Below, one piece after another: positions 25,549 through 33,062 of a DNA stretch of 64,000 nucleotides (positions within the stretch are counted from its first letter, which is position 1; every line of letters starts with the position of its first letter). The notes under the pieces were generated by a model. That model was not told where the DNA came from. It saw only the letters and a list, made by a program, of their open reading frames with translations, and did no database searches. Made by a program: the position numbers and the translations under genes. The stretch is from Saprospiraceae bacterium. Its GTDB lineage: Bacteria; Bacteroidota; Bacteroidia; Chitinophagales; Saprospiraceae. The DNA lies in assembly GCA_013001595.1 (NCBI GenBank), contig JABDMH010000120.1, positions 24,474 through 88,473 of the forward strand, in the 5' to 3' direction.

Positions 25549-27393
25549 ATGCATTTATTTGAAAAAATCGAGACTGAGATCGTAGACGCTACTCATCGCG
25601 TCTATGGCAAATCGGTTGATCCGGGCTTATTGTCTGTGGGGCCTACACGAAAGGATTTTGCGGGTGATATGACGGTCGTTGTTTTTCCCCTAGTTAAATT
25701 ACTCAGAAAGAGCCCACTAGAGATAGGCAATTTCATTGGTGAGCACCTTGTAGCCAAGATGGATGAGATAGCTAGCTTCAATGTGGTTCAAGGCTTTGTT
25801 AATCTGACCCTGACTAAGTCTTTCTGGCATATCTTTCTAACGAGTGCCCATGCAGATCCCGATTTTGGAAGTTTGCAGCGAAATGGGGAAAAAGTAATGA
25901 TAGAGTTCGCCTCACCCAACACCAACAAACCTTTGCATTTGGGCCACATTCGCAATATTCTCCTCGGCTGGTCTTGCGCACAGATACTGGAAATGGCCGG
26001 TTTTGAAGTAGTCAAAGTTCAAGTGATTAATGATAGAGGCATTGCCATTTGTAAAAGTATGTTGGCTTGGCAACTATATGGCGAAAGGATCACTCCGGCA
26101 AGTAGCGGTATAAAAGGAGATCACTTGGTCGGACAGTTCTATGTAGAATTTGAAAAAAGACTCTCAGCCGAGTACGCCGAATGGCAAACCAGCACAGAAG
26201 CTTCCAAAATTATCACGGAACAAAAAGAAGAAGAACAATCAGTCAGCTCCTTCTTCAAAGCCTTCAAAAATCAGTACTTCAACACATATAGTGATTTGGG
26301 CGCTAAAGCTCGGACCATGCTGCAAAAATGGGAGGAAGGGGACCCTGAGATCAGACAGCTCTGGGAGATGATGAACAACTGGGTGTACGCAGGTTTTGAC
26401 CGTACCTATGATCGTTTGGGTGTGACTTTCGACCGGTTATATTATGAATCAGAGACCTGGCAACTGGGCAAGAAGGAGATCATGGATGGTCTCAAACGAA
26501 ACCTTTTTGACAAACAGGAGGATGGTTCCATATGGGTGGATCTTGACCATGTTAATCTCGATAAGAAGATACTCTTAAGGTCGGATGGGACCGCAGTGTA
26601 TATCACCCAAGATATTGGAACAGCCATGCAGCGGTACCGTGATTATGGTATAGATCGTATGGTCTATGTTGTTGCAGACGAACAAAATCATCACTTTAAA
26701 GTATTGTTTGAAATACTTAATCTGTTGGAGGAACCCTATGCAGATGGATTGTATCACCTAGCTTACGGTATGGTCGATCTACCTGATGGTAAAATGAAAT
26801 CCCGAGAAGGAACCGTCGTTGATGCCGATGACCTCATTGCTAGTGTGACTGAAGTTGCAGAATCTCTAGCCATTGAGAAGGGAGACCTAGACAACTTAAA
26901 CAAAGGAGAAAGAGAGGAGGTATTTAAGAGAATCGGAATGGGGGCTCTAAAGTTTTTCATCCTCAAGATCAATCCATTAAAACGTATGACTTTCGACCCT
27001 CAAGCAAGTGTCGACATGCAAGGTCAAACGGGGCCCTATGTCCAGAATGCTTATGTACGTATTCAGTCAATCCTCAGGAAAGCCGGAAGTTTTACTGTTG
27101 ATCCCATGCATACTTATATAGATTTTCAGCCAACCGAAAAGCATCTTTTGAGTTTGCTTTTTATGTTTCCGGAGGTGATCAGACGAGCGGCTTCAGAATA
27201 TGATCCCTCATTAGTGGCTAACTATTGTTATGATCTGGCAAAGAGCTATCATAGATTTTATCATGACGCCCCCATTTTAAATGCTCGGAAAGAAGAAGCC
27301 CGTTCATTTCGACTGACACTAAATGCAGCCATCGCACAAGTGCTGTCTCGAGGGATGAAACTATTAGGCATAGACATGCCAGCAAGAATGTAA
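25549..27393 (+). CDS. argS: Arginyl-tRNA synthetase
   Basis: This 614-residue class I aminoacyl-tRNA synthetase charges tRNA-Arg. The N-terminal additional domain runs to about residue 115, then ASPNTNKPLHLGHIRN carries the HIGH motif as HLGH at 130-133. YVVADEQNHHFKVLFEIL and the KMSK-loop equivalent KMKSREG at 415-421 follow. The DALR anticodon-binding domain closes the protein, with the late GMKLLGIDMPARM end usual for ArgS. Length is normal for the bacterial enzyme. The start ATG 25549 lies 51 bases after rsmD, and glnS follows after 18 bases, so the two synthetase genes are likely cotranscribed. Confidence 0.97.
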   Translation: MHLFEKIETEIVDATHRVYGKSVDPGLLSVGPTRKDFAGDMTVVVFPLVKLLRKSPLEIGNFIGEHLVAKMDEIASFNVVQGFVNLTLTKSFWHIFLTSAHADPDFGSLQRNGEKVMIEFASPNTNKPLHLGHIRNILLGWSCAQILEMAGFEVVKVQVINDRGIAICKSMLAWQLYGERITPASSGIKGDHLVGQFYVEFEKRLSAEYAEWQTSTEASKIITEQKEEEQSVSSFFKAFKNQYFNTYSDLGAKARTMLQKWEEGDPEIRQLWEMMNNWVYAGFDRTYDRLGVTFDRLYYESETWQLGKKEIMDGLKRNLFDKQEDGSIWVDLDHVNLDKKILLRSDGTAVYITQDIGTAMQRYRDYGIDRMVYVVADEQNHHFKVLFEILNLLEEPYADGLYHLAYGMVDLPDGKMKSREGTVVDADDLIASVTEVAESLAIEKGDLDNLNKGEREEVFKRIGMGALKFFILKINPLKRMTFDPQASVDMQGQTGPYVQNAYVRIQSILRKAGSFTVDPMHTYIDFQPTEKHLLSLLFMFPEVIRRAASEYDPSLVANYCYDLAKSYHRFYHDAPILNARKEEARSFRLTLNAAIAQVLSRGMKLLGIDMPARM

Positions 27394-27411
27394 TAAATCA
27401 AATGAGTGGTT

Positions 27412-29094
27412 ATGAGTGGAAGTGAAAGTACTGCATCAAATTTTATCGAAGAGATCATCGAATCTGATCTACAGCGTAAAGGTACTGAGTGGAAAGTTCA
27501 TACAAGGTTTCCACCAGAACCCAATGGGTATCTACACATCGGTCACGCCAAGTCCATTTGCTTGAATTTTGGACTTGCCGAAAAATATGACGGGATCACC
27601 AACCTAAGATTTGATGATACCAACCCTGCGACGGAAGATACGGTATATGTCGAGAGCATAAAGGAAGATATCCGTTGGCTAGGTTTCGATTGGGAAGATC
27701 GAGAATACTATGCTTCTGACTACTTTGATCAGCTATATCATTTTGCATTGTACCTTATTAAAAAGGGCAAAGCTTACGTAGACGATTCTACTGTGGACGA
27801 AATAGCAGGCATGAAGGGTACACCTACCAGACCTGGACAAGAGAGTCCTTTTCGGGCACGGTCGGTGGAGGAAAATACGCAGCTATTTAGCGAGATGAAA
27901 GAGGGCAAATATCCTGATGGAAGTAAGGTGCTGCGGGCCAAAATAGATATGTCCTCACCAAATATGCATTTTCGAGATCCTGTACTCTACAGAATCAAGC
28001 GAGCTACGCACCACCGTACGGGAGATGATTGGTGTATTTATCCTATGTATGATTTTGCCCATGGTCAGAGTGATTCCATCGAAGAAATCACTTATTCTTT
28101 GTGCACCCTGGAGTTTGAAAACCACCGACCACTTTATGATTGGTTTATCGAGCAACTGGAGATTTTTCCCAGTAGACAGATCGAATTCGCCCGCCTCAAT
28201 GTGGCCTACATGATTACCAGCAAGAGAAAGCTCCTGCGGCTCGTTGAGGAAGGATACGTTTCGGGGTGGGATGATCCGAGGATGCCAACCATTGCAGGAC
28301 TGAGAAGAAGAGGATATACACCGGCTGCTCTAAGAAACTTTGCAGACAGGGTAGGCATTGCTAAGCGCGACAACCTCATTGAAATTTCATTACTAGAGTA
28401 CTTCATTCGCGAAGACCTCAATAAGATTGCCAGCCGAGTCATGGTCGTACACGATCCCGTCAAATTGATTATTGAAAACTATGAAGAAGGAAAATTTGAA
28501 GATCTAGAAGCAGATAATAACCCCGAAGATCCTTCTGCAGGTAGCCGGATGCTACCTTTTGGAAGAGAAATCTACATAGATCGAAAAGATTGGATGGAGG
28601 ACCCACCACGAAAGTACTTTCGCCTAGGTCCAGATAGGACCGTGCGACTAAAGCATGCTTACATTATTCATTGTCATAATCATACCAAAGATGCAGATGG
28701 TAATGTAACAGAGATCCGATGCACATACTATCCCAATAGTAAGAGTGGTTCAGATGTGAGCGGTATTAAGGCAAAGGGTACTCTACATTGGGTTTCTGTG
28801 CCGCATGCAGCTAAGGGGGAGATCAGGGAATACGATATCTTATTCACTGATCCCGAACCCACCACTCACGAAGATCGAGACTTTATTGAATTTCTAAATC
28901 CATCATCTCTTCAAGTCATTGAGCATGCTGCCTTCGAACCATCCCTGTTGGAAGTCACATCTGGACGACACTATCAATTCTTCCGCACCGGCTATTTTGT
29001 CACCGATCCCGATAGTAGACCTGGATACCCCATCTTTAATAAGGTTGTGGGTCTGCGCGACAGCTGGGGTAAGAAGATGAAAAACAAAAAGTAG
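27412..29094 (+). CDS. glnS: Glutaminyl-tRNA synthetase
   Basis: This 560-residue class I synthetase charges tRNA-Gln directly. PPEPNGYLHIGHAKS carries HIGH at 42-45, RFDDTNP follows, and the KMSK loop is TSKRKL. FSDRVG-type FADRVGIAKRDNLIE and the C-terminal anticodon-binding beta-barrels (FRLGPDRTVRLKHAY; FFRTGYFVTDPDSR) complete it. A GTG two codons upstream (27406) is in frame; ATG 27412 is chosen. Presence of GlnRS suggests this lineage does not depend only on the GatCAB route for Gln-tRNA. The gene ends 267 bases before pyrR. Confidence 0.96.
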   Translation: MSGSESTASNFIEEIIESDLQRKGTEWKVHTRFPPEPNGYLHIGHAKSICLNFGLAEKYDGITNLRFDDTNPATEDTVYVESIKEDIRWLGFDWEDREYYASDYFDQLYHFALYLIKKGKAYVDDSTVDEIAGMKGTPTRPGQESPFRARSVEENTQLFSEMKEGKYPDGSKVLRAKIDMSSPNMHFRDPVLYRIKRATHHRTGDDWCIYPMYDFAHGQSDSIEEITYSLCTLEFENHRPLYDWFIEQLEIFPSRQIEFARLNVAYMITSKRKLLRLVEEGYVSGWDDPRMPTIAGLRRRGYTPAALRNFADRVGIAKRDNLIEISLLEYFIREDLNKIASRVMVVHDPVKLIIENYEEGKFEDLEADNNPEDPSAGSRMLPFGREIYIDRKDWMEDPPRKYFRLGPDRTVRLKHAYIIHCHNHTKDADGNVTEIRCTYYPNSKSGSDVSGIKAKGTLHWVSVPHAAKGEIREYDILFTDPEPTTHEDRDFIEFLNPSSLQVIEHAAFEPSLLEVTSGRHYQFFRTGYFVTDPDSRPGYPIFNKVVGLRDSWGKKMKNKK

Positions 29095-29229
29095 AGACTT
29101 TCGGTGTTGGGAAGACGACACTATGGGATCGTCAAATAACAAGTGACCGATTTAGAAGGTATGTTTTTGATTCTAGACAACCAGTTCAGAGCGTACCGGA
29201 AGAAAGGCCTAAAACAAGAATAGTGGGAT

Positions 29230-29251
29230 TGTGTGAATTTTTTGTCACACA
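29230..29251. promoter_or_regulatory. CRP-like inverted repeat upstream of pyrR
   Basis: TGTGTGA at 29230-29236 pairs with TCACACA at 29245-29251, separated by ATTTTTTG. The half-sites match the TGTGA/TCACA core of CRP/FNR-family operators, though the 8-base spacer is two longer than the usual six. It is 111 bases upstream of pyrR. It may be an operator or an RNA hairpin in a long leader. Confidence 0.3.
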
Positions 29252-29361
29252 TTATAAATTCGAAGACACCAGTATGAATTGGGAAGTTGATCTTTATAGG
29301 TCCTTAAGCTTGTCAGTGCTACTGTTCACCATATACGGCCCCTTTCTTATCTTTATGCCGA

Positions 29362-29916
29362 ATGTCGAAGGGAAAAGTCATAATAGCCGATGAGCGGTTT
29401 GATCTGACGATTGAACGACTATGTCAGCAACTGATCGAACGATATGGCGATTTTCAGCAAGTCTGCATCATTGGCATTCAACCCAGAGGTGTACTATTAG
29501 CTGACCGTATCAACCTTAGACTTTGCGAGCTCTTAGGTGCAAAAACATTTTCATACGGTAAATTGGATATCACTTTCTATAGGGATGACTTCCGTACCAG
29601 GGGCAAGCCACTGAAGGCGAATTCTACGGACATGGACTTCTTAATCGAAGACAAAGAAGTCATTTTGATCGATGATGTGCTATATACAGGAAGGACCATT
29701 CAAGCAGCCATGACCGCTCTACAACACTATGGCCGCCCCGCAAACATTGAATTGCTGACCTTGATCGATCGCAGATTTAATAGACATCTACCAATTGCCA
29801 GCGACTATGTGGGCATGACCGTAGATGCCCTAGATGAGGCTTATGTAAAGGTGGAGTGGAAGGAGACGACTGGTCGTGACCGTATTCTATTATTCCCTGA
29901 AAAAGAACCCAATTAG
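29362..29916 (+). CDS. pyrR: Bifunctional pyrimidine regulator/uracil phosphoribosyltransferase PyrR
   Basis: This 184-residue type I phosphoribosyltransferase has the PRPP loop VILIDDVLYTGRT at 100-112. The N-terminal IIGIQPRGVLLADRI and the LDITFYRDDFR block are shared with PyrR proteins. In other phyla PyrR binds pyr mRNA leaders to sense UMP and may also make UMP from uracil. Here it is 5 bases upstream of pyrB, so it is in the same transcript. No PyrR-type binding loop was recognised in the upstream leader, so it may act mainly as an enzyme or bind elsewhere. Confidence 0.92.
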   Translation: MSKGKVIIADERFDLTIERLCQQLIERYGDFQQVCIIGIQPRGVLLADRINLRLCELLGAKTFSYGKLDITFYRDDFRTRGKPLKANSTDMDFLIEDKEVILIDDVLYTGRTIQAAMTALQHYGRPANIELLTLIDRRFNRHLPIASDYVGMTVDALDEAYVKVEWKETTGRDRILLFPEKEPN

Positions 29917-29921
29917 GCTCC

Positions 29922-30854
29922 ATGGCGGAATTGCAACTGAGTACAGAACACCTTTTAGGTATCAAATACCTTACACAAGAAGACATTCATCTCATCTTTG
30001 AAACCGCCGATAATTTCAAAGAAGTCATTAACAGACCAATCAAGAAAGTGCCATCTCTGCGAGATGTAACGATCGCCAATCTATTTTTTGAAAACTCCAC
30101 CCGTACTAGAATCTCATTTGAGCTGGCTGAGAAACGGCTATCGGCTGATGTAATCAATTTTTCTTCGTCTGCATCATCAGTGAAGAAAGGAGAAACGCTG
30201 CTTGACACCGTCAATAATATCCTGTCCATGAAGGTCGACATGGTTGTTATGCGGCATCCGGCACCTGGAGCACCTGCTTTCTTAGCCGAACACATAGATG
30301 CCAACATTATTAATGCCGGTGATGGAACCCATGAACATCCTACCCAAGCACTGCTGGATGCATTCTCAATACGAGCGCATTTTGACACATTCAAGGGTCT
30401 CAAGGTCGCCATTGTTGGTGACATCCTACATTCTCGAGTTGCACTGAGCAACATCTACTGTCTTAAGAAATTAGGCGCAGAAGTCACCGTCTGTGGTCCA
30501 CCGACTCTACTGCCTAAGCACATCGAATCTCTAGGTGTACAGACTAGTTATAACATCAATGAGACACTAGAATGGGCAGATGTTGCCAATATTCTACGCA
30601 TTCAGTTGGAGCGACAAGACATCAAGTATTTCCCTTCTCTACGCGAATATGCTCAGTATTTTGGTGTGAACCGTAGGCTGTTGGATAGTCTAAGTTCAGA
30701 TGTAGTCATTATGCACCCTGGGCCAATAAACCGTGGGGTCGAACTAGATAGTGATGTGGCTGACTCCGACCAATCGATTATCCTAAATCAAGTCGAAAAC
30801 GGCGTAGCCGTGAGAATGGCCGTTTTGTACCTCTTGGCTGCACCCAGGTCCTGA
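29922..30854 (+). CDS. pyrB: Aspartate carbamoyltransferase catalytic chain
   Basis: This 310-residue enzyme makes N-carbamoyl-aspartate in pyrimidine biosynthesis. STRTRISFE at 59-67 is the carbamoyl-phosphate loop, followed by the S-x-x-KGETLLDT block, HPAPGAPAF and DGTHEHPTQALLDA. GDILHSRVALSN and the C-terminal MHPGPINRGVELDSDVAD are also diagnostic. The length fits a catalytic chain. There is no regulatory-chain gene (pyrI) next to it, so it is probably an unregulated or type B-like trimer. The upstream pyrR is five bases away. Confidence 0.97.
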   Translation: MAELQLSTEHLLGIKYLTQEDIHLIFETADNFKEVINRPIKKVPSLRDVTIANLFFENSTRTRISFELAEKRLSADVINFSSSASSVKKGETLLDTVNNILSMKVDMVVMRHPAPGAPAFLAEHIDANIINAGDGTHEHPTQALLDAFSIRAHFDTFKGLKVAIVGDILHSRVALSNIYCLKKLGAEVTVCGPPTLLPKHIESLGVQTSYNINETLEWADVANILRIQLERQDIKYFPSLREYAQYFGVNRRLLDSLSSDVVIMHPGPINRGVELDSDVADSDQSIILNQVENGVAVRMAVLYLLAAPRS

Positions 30855-30927
30855 TTAGATTTGCGCTTCCGCGTATCATAAATATGATCGATTTAGAGTT
30901 AAATAGTGGTTGTAACAAAAGAATTTA

Positions 30928-32379
30928 ATGAAAATGATGTTTTCAAAGTGGGGGAGACTTGTAGTCATGAGACTAGTGGTTCCCCTTTTATGCTGTGCGG
31001 CCTGTATAGCGCAGCCCGGAGGTTATGAAATTCAGGGAGCACTGAAAGGCTACCAACAAGACTCCATCTTTTTGGGATACTACTTTGCCGACAAACAATA
31101 TCTCTTGGACACCGCTCTGGCAGAGAACGGCTTTTTTACTTTTTCCGGCGAAGACACATTGCAGGCCGGAGCCTATTTGGTAGTCATGCCTCCTGATAAC
31201 AAATACTTTCAGTTGATGGTCTCAGAAGATCGGCATTTCAGCTTCGAAGCCGATATGAAAGCGCTGGAACAGACCATTGCTTTTGAGGATTCCAAAGACA
31301 ATACCCTGTTTTACGACAACATTAGGTATATAGCTGAAAAACGAAAAGAACAAACCTCCCTAACAGACAAGAAGGACCAAGCAGATGCCCTGACTCAAAG
31401 GGAAGTGGATGCGGCATTGAAAGGATTGCATGAGGAAGTAACCACTTATCAGGAAAATCTGATAGCGAAACATCCCAAGACACTCACAGCAGCATTGGTG
31501 AAGGCGGGATTTCCGATCAACATACCTGAATATCAAGGCGATGACGAGTCAGTACGTTTAAAGAAATACCATTACTATAAGACGCATTATTTTGACAACA
31601 TCGATCTTGGGGATGCCCGGCTTCTGCGATCACCACAGCACGTGCTTTTTGACAAGGTGAACTACTACATTGAAAAACTAACTCCGCAGCACCCTGATTC
31701 GATCATTACTACACTTGACTTTTTGTTGTCGCGCCTAGAACCATCAGAAGAAAACTTTAAATACTTTCTAGTAAAATTTCTGAATGACTATGCGCAGAGC
31801 AAAATTGTCGGTATGGATGCAGTATATGTGCATCTCGCACTAAACTACTATGCTAAGGATAGAGCACAATGGTTGGAGGAGGAACAATTACGCAAGATCA
31901 TTAATAATGCTCGTGATGCGGCACCCACACTTGTTGGAAAAACAGCACCAGATTTCGTAGTACAAAGAAGAGACAGCACTGATATCAATCTGCACAGCAT
32001 TTCTTCTCCTTATACCGTACTCATGTTCTGGGCTCACGACTGCCATCATTGCAAAGAATCAATGCCTGAAGTGAATAAATTCTATCAGGAATATCAGGAT
32101 AAGGGTATTGAAATTCTCTCAGTATGTACCAAATTGAATGCTGATGAACCAGCCTGCTGGGAATTTGTCGATGAGAAGGAATTGACAGGTTGGATCAATG
32201 CTTCAGACAAGAACGGTGGCAGATCCTTTATGCATAGCCTGTTTAATATTAAGAAGACACCGAAAGTATTCGTCTTGGATAAAGACAAAAAAATCCTCTC
32301 CAAAGAATTAAATGCTGAACAACTTGCCACTTTTTTCGATCAGATATTGGAAGTAGATCATGAAGGAACCGCCAATTGA
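30928..32379 (+). CDS. Secreted TlpA-like thiol-disulfide protein with DUF4369-like N-terminus
   Basis: The 483-residue protein starts with a signal peptide (VVPLLCCAACIAQPG). The next 110 residues have the DUF4369-type pattern YEIQGALKGYQQDSIFLGYYFADKQY. A helical linker region follows (EVTTYQENLIAKHPKTLTAALV, residues 150-330). The C-terminal thioredoxin fold (about 335-475) carries WAHDCHHCKESMPE with active-site C372-H373-H374-C375 and the cis-Pro loop KKTPKVFVLD. It is probably a periplasmic or outer-membrane-attached reductase that maintains cytochrome or other thiols. The following YceI gene and cytochrome operon fit a role in extracytoplasmic electron transfer. It is likely its own unit. 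Confidence 0.85.
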   Translation: MKMMFSKWGRLVVMRLVVPLLCCAACIAQPGGYEIQGALKGYQQDSIFLGYYFADKQYLLDTALAENGFFTFSGEDTLQAGAYLVVMPPDNKYFQLMVSEDRHFSFEADMKALEQTIAFEDSKDNTLFYDNIRYIAEKRKEQTSLTDKKDQADALTQREVDAALKGLHEEVTTYQENLIAKHPKTLTAALVKAGFPINIPEYQGDDESVRLKKYHYYKTHYFDNIDLGDARLLRSPQHVLFDKVNYYIEKLTPQHPDSIITTLDFLLSRLEPSEENFKYFLVKFLNDYAQSKIVGMDAVYVHLALNYYAKDRAQWLEEEQLRKIINNARDAAPTLVGKTAPDFVVQRRDSTDINLHSISSPYTVLMFWAHDCHHCKESMPEVNKFYQEYQDKGIEILSVCTKLNADEPACWEFVDEKELTGWINASDKNGGRSFMHSLFNIKKTPKVFVLDKDKKILSKELNAEQLATFFDQILEVDHEGTAN

Positions 32380-32498
32380 TGTTAGGCTATCCATCTCGCT
32401 CATCGCCAAATGTCACCTTCCCAGCAATTTAATCACCTTACTAATACCGTGATATTTCTCATTTCAAATTAAATTAGTTGGAGAACAGCTTGAAAACC

Positions 32499-33062
32499 AT
32501 GAAGCGCTTCTGCATACTGCTAGTACTGCTGTTGTCCCAACAGCTTATATTTACACAGAACAACCTCTATCGAGCGGACTCTGGCTCAATATCTTTTGTT
32601 TCCGATGCACCGCTGGAGTTTATTCGGGCTTCCTCAGAAGAACTAAAGGGGATTGTTAACCCACAGGATAACCGATTTGCCTTCTCCGTCGACATCTCGA
32701 CATTTTTTGGTTTCAATAGCAGCCTACAGCGCACACACTTTAATGAGAATTATCTCGAATCCGCGAGATTTCCCGCCGCTTCATTTAGTGGCAAAATTAT
32801 TGAACCCATAGATTGGACTATGCCGGGTATCCAGTCTGTACGTGGAAAGGGAACGCTGAGGATCCATGACGTCACGCAGGAACGAATCATCTACTGCCAG
32901 ATTGATAAGCGCGATGATGGAGTACTTCATGTTAATGCTTCATTCAACATTTCACTAGGAGACCATGACATTAACATTCCCAAGATCGTTGTGCAAAAAA
33001 TATCTGAAATAGTAACAGTAAGTTTACATTCACGGCTGGTCCAACAAGCTGCCTTACCTTGA
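32499..33062 (+). CDS. YceI family lipid-binding protein (copy 1)
   Basis: The 187-residue protein has a signal peptide (ILLVLLLSQQLIFTQ) and a lipocalin-like YceI domain: an opening strand with SGSISFVSDAPLEFI, the shared THFNENYLES block and ASFNISLGDHDINIP near the end. A TTG 21 bases upstream is in frame; ATG 32499 fits the signal peptide. YceI proteins bind isoprenoid or fatty-acyl lipids in the periplasm. Its stop codon shares a base with the start of the propeller histidine-kinase gene (TGATG), so the lipid binder is translationally coupled to a sensor. A second YceI gene lies 4.6 kb downstream. Confidence 0.85.
   Translation: MKRFCILLVLLLSQQLIFTQNNLYRADSGSISFVSDAPLEFIRASSEELKGIVNPQDNRFAFSVDISTFFGFNSSLQRTHFNENYLESARFPAASFSGKIIEPIDWTMPGIQSVRGKGTLRIHDVTQERIIYCQIDKRDDGVLHVNASFNISLGDHDINIPKIVVQKISEIVTVSLHSRLVQQAALP

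Noticed and set aside
29095..29361. PyrR-binding loop or attenuator in the pyrR leader
   Set aside because: No match to the PyrR loop or to an antiterminator/terminator pair could be seen.
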